A DNA stretch of 64,000 bases from the NCBI GenBank assembly GCA_965205965.1, contig CBDBHT010000007.1:124001-188000 (forward strand), read 5' to 3'. How positions within the stretch are numbered: position 1 is the stretch's first letter; each line of letters begins with the position of its first letter. The notes under the pieces were generated by a model. The model made no database searches. It was not told where the DNA came from and was given only the letters and a program-made list of their open reading frames with translations. This document shows positions 36,714 to 44,773 of this stretch, piece by piece. The position numbers and the translations under genes are program-made. The DNA is from Bin55 sp965205965 (GTDB lineage Bacteria > Pseudomonadota > Gammaproteobacteria > Pseudomonadales > Azotimanducaceae).

Positions 36714-39218
36714 TTACGGATGGGTTCCATAGAACAAGCGCAACCTCCAGTTCTCGACTCTGCCGAGACCTTCCTTCTCTACGTCTACAACGCGTAACGT
36801 CCACGTTCCGTTTGCTCTCTCGCCGTAGAAAGCATTGGAGAGCAACACCCAATCCGTTATTCGGTCATTCCTCGCAAGGAACGTACTGAATACGGGATTT
36901 AAGACGCTTTCCGTTCCAGATGGAGAAACTAAGTGAATGCCGAGATCCGTTTGTGAACGGTGTGAAATACTAATTCTCAGCATGACCTGTTCGATGTTGG
37001 CAGTATTCGAAATACCCGATACTGAAGTTTTCAGTTCGACACCAGCACCATTGTAGTCTGGTACGTTACCTCCCGGCCCTTGGTCTAACCAGCCAGTGTC
37101 GCGAAAAGCACCTAAACTACCCGGAACATGGTTTTCAGCAAACGAGATTGCCTCATCAAGGCTGACGGCACCAAAGCCGTACCAATTGTGAAAAGCATAT
37201 CCTGCTGAGTTCTCCACCCAAGGCAACTGGAGTCTATAAAGCGTTCGATTAATCATGATTTCACTAGCTTGGCGATCCGGATCAATTCTTCGTGCTGTTT
37301 TAGCTAGTATGTGTCGTATGTCGCGCCACGTGAACATCGGGTTTGCTTCCAACAGTACGGCAACCGATCCAGTAACATGAGGTGCAGCTGCTGACGTTCC
37401 GTTGAAAGTACTTATGTAGTCCCCGTCTGGATTGCTTTCGGGTTCCTTGGCTAATCCCCAGTCCAGGAGAGTCTCGTATCCAATTTCACGGCCAGCTTGA
37501 TCTGTCGTAACCGTTGCGGGATTCGTAATCCCCCATTGACCAGACGGCGCACTGATCCATAGATTGCTTCCGACACTAGAGTACGAAGATCTCATATCTG
37601 AGGCGTTAAATGCGCCCACTACAATAAGATACGGGAGATTGTTGAGCGCGTCACCGTTAGATCCTGCACAGCCAATCTCTTCGTTAGCTAGATGCTTTGT
37701 ACTAAGGCAATCGTCGAATGCGTTACCAGCGGCTTTTATATAGAGGGCTCCGCGACCGGCGCGTAATGATTCCGTGCCTGCACGGAAGAGTGACCATTCA
37801 TCTGGGGACGCGTTAAATTGAGATGGAGTGAAGCTCCAGCTCATGTTATAGACGTCAACGTTGTTTGCTTCCGGTGCTGGGCTTGAGCCGCCAAGCGAGC
37901 CAAAGTACGAAGCAGGTGCTCCGCTTTGCGCTGATAAAAAATTGTATCCGCGCAACAGTACATTAGGCGCAACTCCTCGTACACCTATACCGTTTTCATC
38001 TACGGCCGCGATGATTCCAGCAATACTCGTGCCGTGGTCACCGGTACTTTCTGGGTTGAATGGATCACGTGGATTTGCGCGATACCATGGTCTCGAAGAA
38101 TCGCGGGTGGTGGCGAAATTGTAGGATTTGCCCTCTTCAACATTGTCCGCTAAGTCTGGGTGGCAGATTTCCAATCCCGTATCGACGATGGCGACGCGGA
38201 CACCGTTGCCGGTTGGCCCATTCGTGAGCGTATTTTCCATATGCAAATCGGCTCCCGCTACACCGCCTCGACTGGCGAATGCAGATTGTCCGGTGTTGCG
38301 AATCGTCCATTGGTGGGCAAAAAGAGGATCGTCGCCAGATGTTGCAGTACGGAATGGTGGCTCACAGCTTACGATAGCGTGGCCCTCTGAATCAGTACGA
38401 AAACCCCAATAAGATGAATTGTTGTAAGCGAGCGATTCGTTACCTACGGGTTGAGCATGCACGATTCCGTAATAGATATCACCTGGGGCGTACGCGGAGT
38501 TGGGTAGGATCTCCTCTAGCCAACCGGTGGAGAATCCAGAATTAAGCGGAGGCACGTTATTGACGGCCCAAGTTGTTCCCCCAACGTCACGCAGGGGAGA
38601 AGTATGAAACGAGAGCGAGACAGTTGTCGCAGGCGATGGGGCCGTACCGTAATTAGCTACGATGTATCGTACGGCAATGCCATCGGCACGCGGCTGCATA
38701 TTGGAAAACGTTCGGAGCTCAGGTCGTTTGACAGCCTTGGCGGGTGTAACTTCGTTGTTATTGGCATCCACGATTCGGACGGTGGTTGACGAAGGTTCAG
38801 CAATTCGAATGTTGCCGCGTACTTGGGATATACGGATCTCAGCTCCCTCATCACCCTCAAGGAGCCAATCGCGCACGGGTTGTAGCGAGATTGATGCGCT
38901 GGTTTGGCCGGAAGGGAATATGACGCTCTGTCGTTCGAGCAGATAATCTGCACCACTCACTGCCGCTCCCGAGGCGGACAAAGTGACCTGAACTTCTGTA
39001 TCAGGACCACGGTCAAGTGAAACAAGGATAGCAACATTGTCTGTTGAATCCTCTCGAATCTGATCGTGCGAAGTACTTATCGTTGCCAGCACTGGATTGT
39101 CCAGAGGCTGAGATGATTCAGAACTATCACCGCAGGCGGTTAGTACTCCGGTTAGAATTCCAGTAATCGCGAATCTAGTTAGGAATTGCAATTGGCCGTT
39201 CCACTTGGATTCGTACAT
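36714..39218 (-). CDS. Lipoprotein subtilase (S8) with Calx-beta and P domain
   Basis: 834 residues. The N-terminus has a hydrophobic helix ending in the lipobox LTAC (Cys29), so the protein is probably membrane-anchored. Residues about 45-150 resemble a Calx-beta repeat (DNVAILVSLDRG...VIFPSGQTSASISL), followed by a CARDB-like region (VRYIVANYGTAPSPATTVSLSF). The catalytic triad of family S8 is seen in AIVDTGLEICHPDL (Asp), GDHGTSIAGIIAAV (His) and NGTSAAAPHVTGSVA (Ser); the oxyanion Asn is in IKAAGNAFDDC. The C-terminal about 110 residues (DLGIHLVSPSGTESVL, NGTWTLRVVDVEKEG) are a proprotein convertase P domain. No I9 propeptide is found inside the protein; a separate upstream gene may supply it. 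The start overlaps that gene by 44 bp. Confidence 0.88.
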   Translation of the reverse strand: MYESKWNGQLQFLTRFAITGILTGVLTACGDSSESSQPLDNPVLATISTSHDQIREDSTDNVAILVSLDRGPDTEVQVTLSASGAAVSGADYLLERQSVIFPSGQTSASISLQPVRDWLLEGDEGAEIRISQVRGNIRIAEPSSTTVRIVDANNNEVTPAKAVKRPELRTFSNMQPRADGIAVRYIVANYGTAPSPATTVSLSFHTSPLRDVGGTTWAVNNVPPLNSGFSTGWLEEILPNSAYAPGDIYYGIVHAQPVGNESLAYNNSSYWGFRTDSEGHAIVSCEPPFRTATSGDDPLFAHQWTIRNTGQSAFASRGGVAGADLHMENTLTNGPTGNGVRVAIVDTGLEICHPDLADNVEEGKSYNFATTRDSSRPWYRANPRDPFNPESTGDHGTSIAGIIAAVDENGIGVRGVAPNVLLRGYNFLSAQSGAPASYFGSLGGSSPAPEANNVDVYNMSWSFTPSQFNASPDEWSLFRAGTESLRAGRGALYIKAAGNAFDDCLSTKHLANEEIGCAGSNGDALNNLPYLIVVGAFNASDMRSSYSSVGSNLWISAPSGQWGITNPATVTTDQAGREIGYETLLDWGLAKEPESNPDGDYISTFNGTSAAAPHVTGSVAVLLEANPMFTWRDIRHILAKTARRIDPDRQASEIMINRTLYRLQLPWVENSAGYAFHNWYGFGAVSLDEAISFAENHVPGSLGAFRDTGWLDQGPGGNVPDYNGAGVELKTSVSGISNTANIEQVMLRISISHRSQTDLGIHLVSPSGTESVLNPVFSTFLARNDRITDWVLLSNAFYGERANGTWTLRVVDVEKEGLGRVENWRLRLFYGTHP

Positions 39219-39711
39219 CGGTTATAGCATCAATGTTGTTCAAGCGAGATGCTAAGGAGTTTAACGTTTCGTTGTCGGCGACTTCAATCAAGGCGAAGCC
39301 CAGTTTTGGGAACGCAGCTCCTCGTTTGGCACCCGATTCCTGCACCACTGAATCCAGCTTGGAGTAGTCTTTCATCGTGATGCGCAGGCTTGTCGAGAGT
39401 CGTACCCACTTTCCAGCACTTAGATTTAATGCCAGTCTCGGCATTTTTTCTTTGGTAGGGATCCATACCATTTCCGTCTTGTCATTGATAACAGCTTGGT
39501 AGCGTATGAACGTTCCGTGGCGTTCAGCAGACACTAGATGCGAATCCTGTTTCCAAGTTCGTTCTTTACCGTCACCATTGTGCGGGACGATCCAATACAT
39601 TCTCCCGCTCGTATCCCGCAAGCGGGTCGCATCATTTTCTTTGGTTGGCTCCGCAATATGGGTTAGTGCAAACAACATGGATACGCACAATGCTAGTATT
39701 CTACTTTTCAT
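39175..39711 (-). CDS. Secreted protein with I9-like C-terminus, partner of the subtilase
   Basis: 178 residues. A signal peptide (MKSRILALCVSMLFALTHIAEP) indicates export. The last 45 residues (FALIEVADNETLNSLASRLNNIDAITDVRIQVERP) look like a subtilisin propeptide/I9 segment, which packs against the protease and ends at an acidic-basic strand. The 3' end overlaps the protease gene by 44 bp, so the two are surely co-transcribed and translationally coupled. I infer a chaperone/inhibitor supplied in trans; the N-terminal 100 residues are not recognised. Confidence 0.55.
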   Translation of the reverse strand: MKSRILALCVSMLFALTHIAEPTKENDATRLRDTSGRMYWIVPHNGDGKERTWKQDSHLVSAERHGTFIRYQAVINDKTEMVWIPTKEKMPRLALNLSAGKWVRLSTSLRITMKDYSKLDSVVQESGAKRGAAFPKLGFALIEVADNETLNSLASRLNNIDAITDVRIQVERPIAIPN

Positions 39712-39718
39712 GTTGTTT

Positions 39719-40074
39719 CGCTACGTATAGGAAGGGCTGTTCTGGTCGTAGAGGTAGCGGGCAATATGCTTATATCCGCCACGCCGCGTTTGCATAACAT
39801 TCTATAATTCTAAAACTTCTTCTGCTGACTATCCAGAGTGGCAAAAGTTCAGCGGGCGTTTCATTTTTGCGAACTGCCCTTCTTTCAAGCATATGGTTAG
39901 CCGGGTCCATGCCCCCCCCCCCCCCGACTGGAAGTACTGGAGATCGTAGTGTTGTCGTAGCCCGTCAACGGCATCTGGTGGTGGAATCAGGTATTCACCA
40001 CTGGGGAGCCATAGTCTGGATACGGCAAATGCTCCTTGCCTGGATCCGCAAGTAGGGAAACAACGCAAGGAGAG
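39719..40074. other. Spacer with IS-like remnant; no functional gene
   Basis: 39835-40060 reads on the minus strand LWLPSGEYLIPPPDAVDGLRQHYDLQYFQS and is interrupted by a C14 run; it looks like decayed coding sequence but I cannot assign a family. Confidence 0.35.
39912..39925. repeat. Poly-C tract (C14)
   Basis: Fourteen C within the unassigned remnant at 39835-40060. Confidence 0.9.
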
Positions 40075-40198
40075 AGCACTGCTCAAAGCGGTCTGACGCG
40101 TCCTCTATTCTTTCAGAAGCAGAAAGTCAATCCTCCAGCACTGCTCAAAGCGGTCTGACGCGTCCTCTATCCTTTCAGAAGCAGAAAGTCAATCCTCC
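40075..40198. repeat. Two tandem 62-bp repeats
   Basis: The unit AGCACTGCTCAAAGCGGTCT... occurs at 40075-40136 and 40137-40198 with one mismatch. It lies 3' of the hypothetical gene at 40311 and may fold (CTTTCAGAAGCAGAAAG is an imperfect hairpin). Confidence 0.85.
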
Positions 40199-40310
40199 AG
40201 CGACGGATTGACACATACCACAACTTTAAGGTCCGTTCTCTTATCCGGAGATGTCTCACGACAGTGTCTATCGGTTGCTATCGTATATTGGGTACTGTCT
40301 GAATTGATAC

Positions 40311-40772
40311 TTAAGGGCGGTAGCGTTTGGGAGGTTGCGGGTTGTTTGCCGGATTGGTGTCATGCTTAGCCATCTTCATGACTATTGGGCCGCCAACCAA
40401 GAGTTCTAAGTCTTGCTCCAACGCATCGGCCTTATTCCTTGCGTAGACTTCTTCACCATCCACGTAAATGGTAAAGGCCTTGACGTACTTTGCCTTCTTG
40501 GCTGGGTTATTGATTGTAGCCTTCGTCCAAGCATAAAGCGGGTAGTGCTCAATACCACGTTGTTCTGCTTCAGCGCAATATCTGTCAAATACATCGTACT
40601 GGCACTTCAATACGGCATTGTGCTTATCAAGGATCTCGTTGAGCGGCTTTAGACTTGGGTCGTCAGTTCCTGACCGTGCCGCTGCGACGGCTTCATCCGC
40701 GAGGTTGATCCTTACTTGGTATTGCCATTGTTCGGTATCCCGGGATTGGGAGTCAAGGGTATGTTCGGTCAA
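40311..40772 (-). CDS. Hypothetical protein at the end of the speD-PspA operon
   Basis: I place the start at TTG 40772, nine bases after TGGAGGT; the open frame extends to 40916 but without such a signal. The 153-residue product is hydrophilic: TLTEHTLDSQSRDTEQWQYQ, then a helical middle (LNEILDKHNAVLKCQYDVFDRYC) and a basic C-terminus (PPKRYRP). There is no signal peptide and I recognise no family. It follows the channel gene by 370 bp on the same strand and may or may not be co-transcribed. Confidence 0.5.
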   Translation of the reverse strand: MTEHTLDSQSRDTEQWQYQVRINLADEAVAAARSGTDDPSLKPLNEILDKHNAVLKCQYDVFDRYCAEAEQRGIEHYPLYAWTKATINNPAKKAKYVKAFTIYVDGEEVYARNKADALEQDLELLVGGPIVMKMAKHDTNPANNPQPPKRYRP

Positions 40773-40889
40773 GGTATTACCTCCAGATTTCGTGTCCACG
40801 GTTCCTCCGCACCGACTTATATCGCTATAGCCGTGTCTTTTATTCTGGAGAGTTGATTGGATGGGTAAGTGAGAGGGCCGGAGATGGCT

Positions 40890-41138
40890 CAAAGACATTC
40901 TAGTAGAGCGTTGCATGAGAGTACATGAAGTCGAGGCTTGTTCTGCATTCCAATTCCGGATTCCTCGATGCTACCAGACCATCCTTGATGGTGACTCTCG
41001 AGCTTTTGTAAGCGTCCTTGTAGAGCTGCTAGGACCGAAGATGTAGGCATTGGGTCATCGGGATGAGTCAATCAGGTTATCCTGCTTTATCCCAATTAAG
41101 ATCAATTGCGGGAAAGATATATATGGGCAGCTTGCCGT
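40890..41138. other. Intergenic between hypothetical and channel genes
   Basis: No supported gene; a 60-codon minus frame at 40889-41071 has no domain. Confidence 0.35.
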
Positions 41139-42260
41139 CTAGTCGAGCGTGTACGCAGCGTGGACAAGACACTCCTCCACCTTGGCCAACGAAACCTCTT
41201 GCGATTCATCCACTAGAATGATAATGCCATCGCCGCTACATAGAGCACTTGGGCTTGGGTTGGTGTCTACTACACCATTACGTACGAACCCCAACGGTAC
41301 TCCGGCATTGCTCTTCACGAAACCTACTACTACGTCTTGCCACTTCAAATCTTGAAACGGCGCGTCAAATCGGGCAAGGCGGTCGCTTGCGTGCGTGAAC
41401 AAATTCTCGAGTACCTGTTCCGTACCTGGTGCTACGAGAGCACGCACTATCAACTCCGGATAGGCGCGGACTGGACGTACTACTGTCGTAGCTCCGACGG
41501 CCAGAATACGTTTACGATTGACATCGTCCACCACTTCGGCAACGATCACGGGACCTCTGACGTTGACGTCCTTGATCATCTTTTGTATCCGACTGAGGAT
41601 GTCGAACGTATGGGCGTCGCACCGGGCATCGGTGGTTTCATCGGCGATGATGATCACGCAACGTGCACTTGTTACATTTACCGTCGCCATGTTCTCGGAA
41701 TTCTCAGCAACTCCGTTGTAATGCGTGACACCTACATCGATCAGGGCCGTGAGCAGGCCCTCGGAATAATGAGTCGTGAGAAGCTGGACCGGTATGTCGG
41801 CCATTGAGGGAGTTTGGCGGACCTGATCGACAAGCCGAAGCAAGTAAGTGTCCGTATCTTGGGCTGGTACGTTAATGACAAGTAAGTGATCTTTCATGTC
41901 TTTCCAGTGGTACTCGCCCCGCCTGCGGCGTTCGCGGGACAGTGCCCGGTAGTCGAACACGTCCGATGCCGCTTGGGCGAGCAGGAAGATCCCGAACACG
42001 TACATGCACACCACGGTAGCGAGTCGACCCACGGGCGTAGTTGCATATACGTCTCCGTAGCCCACAGTGGTAGCGGTGGTAATTGTGACCCAGAGGGCAT
42101 CATTGAGGCTGAGTCCTTCCGTGGCCATCATCGCAATAACGTGTAAGACGAAGAGAATTGTGAACAGAGCGAGGACGCGAATCAGCCGTTGCCGGATAGC
42201 TTCGGCGACGTTTCGTGTGAAACGCAAATACCTGCGTCGTTTGAACCAGAGGGTAATCAT
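41139..42260 (-). CDS. Potassium channel with TrkA-N/RCK domain
   Basis: 373 residues (ATG at 42260; a TTG lies one codon earlier). Two transmembrane helices (VLALFTILFVLHVIAMM and VGRLATVVCMYVFGIFLLA) frame a pore loop with selectivity filter TTATTVGYGDV, as in 2TM K+ channels. From about residue 120 a Rossmann-type RCK domain follows (HLLVINVPAQDTDTYLLRLVDQ, SARCVIIIADETTDARCDAHTFDILSRI), and a TrkA-C-like C-terminus (GVPLGFVRNG). Position at the 3' end of a speD-PspA-type operon is a known association of such channels. The expected role is K+ flux in response to membrane or redox stress. Confidence 0.85.
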   Translation of the reverse strand: MITLWFKRRRYLRFTRNVAEAIRQRLIRVLALFTILFVLHVIAMMATEGLSLNDALWVTITTATTVGYGDVYATTPVGRLATVVCMYVFGIFLLAQAASDVFDYRALSRERRRRGEYHWKDMKDHLLVINVPAQDTDTYLLRLVDQVRQTPSMADIPVQLLTTHYSEGLLTALIDVGVTHYNGVAENSENMATVNVTSARCVIIIADETTDARCDAHTFDILSRIQKMIKDVNVRGPVIVAEVVDDVNRKRILAVGATTVVRPVRAYPELIVRALVAPGTEQVLENLFTHASDRLARFDAPFQDLKWQDVVVGFVKSNAGVPLGFVRNGVVDTNPSPSALCSGDGIIILVDESQEVSLAKVEECLVHAAYTLD

Positions 42261-42311
42261 CAAAGCAGTCCGAGCGGCTAGATGGATCTGTCACGTGAGT
42301 GTAAGCGTCCA

Positions 42312-42728
42312 CTAACTGTCCGGCAATTCATCGCCGCTTTTATGTCCTTCCAAATACTCGCTCATTTCGTCCATAACTCGGTGCCTCAAAATATTAGGAT
42401 CTACAACCGACTCCCCGTAACGGGCTGCAAGATTCTGCAGGTCATCCTTGCCAAAGGACAGGCTGATACGCGGGCGCTGAATCTTCCCGCAAGATAGACC
42501 TACGATCTTTCGAACGTAATCGGAGTAGCTCAAATCGGCGTCGGCCGCCGCTATTCTGATACGGTGCATGAGTGATTGCTTGAACTCGAAGTGTAGTTGT
42601 ATTTTTTCAAGTGCGCTGCGCTCAGGCTGAAATCGCGAGCTTTGGGTAGGGATAAGGTCGTCCTTAACTTTGGAGTATCTTACTGGAGACCCTGCTAATT
42701 GGACCTTGGCGTGGTACCCGCGTGACAT
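42312..42728 (-). CDS. Small protein, possible ribbon-helix-helix regulator
   Basis: 138 residues. The central LHFEFKQSLMHRIRIAAADADLSYSDYVRKIVG has the look of a ribbon-helix-helix segment (strand, helix, turn, helix), and a second LSFGKDDLQNLAARYG copy may follow. It starts with ATG at 42728, seven bases after the stop of the upstream gene, and 51 bp precede the channel gene. It could regulate or scaffold the operon; the assignment is weak. Confidence 0.45.
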   Translation of the reverse strand: MSRGYHAKVQLAGSPVRYSKVKDDLIPTQSSRFQPERSALEKIQLHFEFKQSLMHRIRIAAADADLSYSDYVRKIVGLSCGKIQRPRISLSFGKDDLQNLAARYGESVVDPNILRHRVMDEMSEYLEGHKSGDELPDS

Positions 42729-42735
42729 CTGTATT

Positions 42736-43380
42736 TCAGCTCTTGCGGGACCCTTCGCCGGGCCACATTGATTCGATCACGTCAGAGTTGCAATGGACTT
42801 CCAACGAGACTTCCGTTTCACCGTCTCCATAAATCTCCACGCTCATTCCAAATTGACTGGAACCATCCTCGCACTCGTGATAGCGCAGTTCCTCGCCTTC
42901 GTTGTCGGAGATCTCTTTGCCCCTGCAGTCTCGATCGTGGTAGTAGCCTTCCGCTGACTTTTTGGTTTGGGTGTAGCGGTCACCGAGCCAGCCGTCGTAT
43001 TCCGGCAACCGGTTGACTAGAGAGATCTCAGCGAAGTCTTCCTCCCACAAAGTGGCAAATTCCTGCTCATCAAAAATATTGAGTACATCTGATCTAGGAG
43101 CAACCCGTGAGAGATACAATTGATTTGGTGAGGTCTCCTTAAAAACCAAGAAAATGCGATCTCCGTTGGGTCCGTCAAGCGTTAGTTGAGGGTATAGTCC
43201 GTCATCGTATTCGTAGGCGGCTACCGACGAGATCTCAAAAGTTTGTCCTTGCAGGCTGGGGGGCAGTACGAGACGGTGCTTGAACGTGATCAAATCGCCG
43301 GACGTCAGATCACCCGGACTGGAAATACGACGTTGCTCATTAGTCTTGCCAAAGTGGGAACGCCATAACTTGCGAAACAC
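42736..43380 (-). CDS. DUF4178-like / YjfK-type protein
   Basis: 214 residues, GTG start at 43380, eight bases after the PspA stop. The N-terminus is basic, followed by SPGDLTSGDLITFKHRLVLPPSLQGQTFEI and EYDDGLYPQLTLDGPNGDRIFLVFKE, a beta-rich pattern like DUF4178 (xPxDLxxGDxVxx...). In E. coli the corresponding position next to a PspA homologue is held by YjfK. No catalytic motif is visible. It is probably an accessory of the PspA homologue at the membrane. Confidence 0.55.
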   Translation of the reverse strand: MFRKLWRSHFGKTNEQRRISSPGDLTSGDLITFKHRLVLPPSLQGQTFEISSVAAYEYDDGLYPQLTLDGPNGDRIFLVFKETSPNQLYLSRVAPRSDVLNIFDEQEFATLWEEDFAEISLVNRLPEYDGWLGDRYTQTKKSAEGYYHDRDCRGKEISDNEGEELRYHECEDGSSQFGMSVEIYGDGETEVSLEVHCNSDVIESMWPGEGSRKS

Positions 43381-43388
43381 TACGCTCT

Positions 43389-44084
43389 CTACCCTGCTTG
43401 TTTTGCCTTTAACCGCGCAAGTACGTCGCTTGCGCTACCGGACGAAGAGGGGCCGATTCCTTTAGCCCGGAGTTTCGCATCCAAGTCGTCGCTACTTTCT
43501 TTTTCTTCTAGCCATTCGCCCGCTTCCATGCTGTCTTTCCAGCCCTGTTGCTTGGTCTTGACGCGTTCGAGTGCCTCAGAAACTCGGTGTGAGCTTGATC
43601 CGGTTGCAGCGAAGTTCTTGGATACACTGGTAGTTGCACGCTGGAGTTCCTCCATGGTACGCACCTTTTCCAGCTCCCTTTTGTTTTTCTGGATCGTGCG
43701 CTCGCGGGCCTTGATCATGGCGTGGATCTTGTTCACCTCCGTATCCAAGGCACTCTGTTCGGTTCGTTTCTCGTTTCGTTCTGCCTCGAGTTCGGCAATT
43801 CGTTCTGCGGCCTCGGTAGCGAGAGATTCCTCGCCCACGTTTAACGCCGAGACGGCCTTTCGCTCGTAATCGGAGATGTCGGCGTCCAGCGTCGTTATCT
43901 CGCGCTTGAGCTGTATTTCCCCGCTCTTCAAACGGGTCAAGCTTTGCTTGGCTTTGTCTATGGCGGTTTCAGCGTCGCGGATTTCCTGCTCCAAAATGCG
44001 CAGGGCGTTGGCGTCGACGATGGCTTCGCCAACCTCGGTTGCTCCGCCGCGAATCGCGGTCATCATGTCTCGTAACACACCCAT
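43389..44084 (-). CDS. PspA/IM30-family protein (YjfJ-like)
   Basis: 231 residues, start at ATG 44084 behind AAGGAG. It is nearly all alpha-helical coiled coil, with an amphipathic N-terminus (MGVLRDMMTAIRGGATEVGEAIVDANALRILEQEIRD) as in PspA and YjfJ, long heptads (EAERNEKRTEQSALDTEV) and a C-terminal linker with LRAKGIGPSSSGSASDVLARLKAK. Such proteins form ESCRT-III-like assemblies on stressed membranes. It sits directly after DUF2170, the same order as E. coli yjfI-yjfJ. Confidence 0.9.
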   Translation of the reverse strand: MGVLRDMMTAIRGGATEVGEAIVDANALRILEQEIRDAETAIDKAKQSLTRLKSGEIQLKREITTLDADISDYERKAVSALNVGEESLATEAAERIAELEAERNEKRTEQSALDTEVNKIHAMIKARERTIQKNKRELEKVRTMEELQRATTSVSKNFAATGSSSHRVSEALERVKTKQQGWKDSMEAGEWLEEKESSDDLDAKLRAKGIGPSSSGSASDVLARLKAKQAG

Positions 44085-44127
44085 GTGAAAACTCCTTCTC
44101 TAGTAGAGTTGATTGTTTGATGATCGA

Positions 44128-44529
44128 TCAGTTCAAGAGATGCTCAATGGTTTCGAGCACGTCGACGGTGTTTTCCGCTTGCACTTCTAATTCATGAGCG
44201 ATCATCTCGAACTGCGTGGACAGTGCCATGGCTCCGAACAGGATATAAGTAGATCCTTGTAAACCAATGGACGAGAGAGGTACCGTGGGACTTAGGTGGA
44301 GAAGCGTCTTGTTGACCTCATCAATCTTGTCTGCTTGGACCTCCTCCACAGTGAACAGCGGAGTGACGGAAATCAACTGCGTATCCGTCCGTGTGAGGTG
44401 CATGGGGAATTCGTCGGCGTTGGAACACGCAACTTCGAGGATGTTGTCTTCAACTATAGCGTCGAACGTAGTGCCGTCTTCGCCAACGTGTTCATTGAGG
44501 CGGAAGGCCAAGTCATCCAATGTCATCAT
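44128..44529 (-). CDS. DUF2170 protein (YjfI-like)
   Basis: 133 residues. LDDLAFRLNEHVGEDGTTFDAIVEDNILEVAC and AMALSTQFEMIAHELEVQAENTVDVLE follow the DUF2170 pattern, including the sentence VPLSSIGL. Two adjacent ATG codons follow GGGAG. In E. coli YjfI is encoded beside the PspA homologue YjfJ; its biochemical role is unknown. A MITE-A lies upstream (44644-44762), so expression may depend on read-through or on a start within the MITE. Confidence 0.8.
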   Translation of the reverse strand: MMTLDDLAFRLNEHVGEDGTTFDAIVEDNILEVACSNADEFPMHLTRTDTQLISVTPLFTVEEVQADKIDEVNKTLLHLSPTVPLSSIGLQGSTYILFGAMALSTQFEMIAHELEVQAENTVDVLETIEHLLN

Positions 44530-44643
44530 TCTCTAGACTCCCAAGCTAGTGTTTGGTTGCCTCTCGATTTTCACGAAGAGGGGGTATTGTGAAAAGAATG
44601 ACATATTATGTCCAATGGAATGAACTCGTCAATACGCTCTTAC

Positions 44644-44762
44644 AGCTGGACACCTCTATTTACTCGAGACAAAGAGAAGTAAGCAATCCTTATATCATTA
44701 GAAATCATACACTTATATCAGGCATGATTCGTCAAAATAGCAGTAAATAGAGGTGTCCAGCT
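44644..44762. mobile_element. MITE-A copy inside the operon (complete)
   Basis: AGCTGGACACCTCTATTTACT at the left is matched by the exact inverse at the right (119 bp in all). It lies between the aminopropyltransferase and DUF2170 genes. Confidence 0.85.
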
Positions 44763-44773
44763 ACATCGGTGTG

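Noticed and set aside
41337..41807. 156-codon plus frame opposite the channel gene
   Set aside because: The minus strand has an unmistakable channel filter and RCK domain; no domain on the plus frame.
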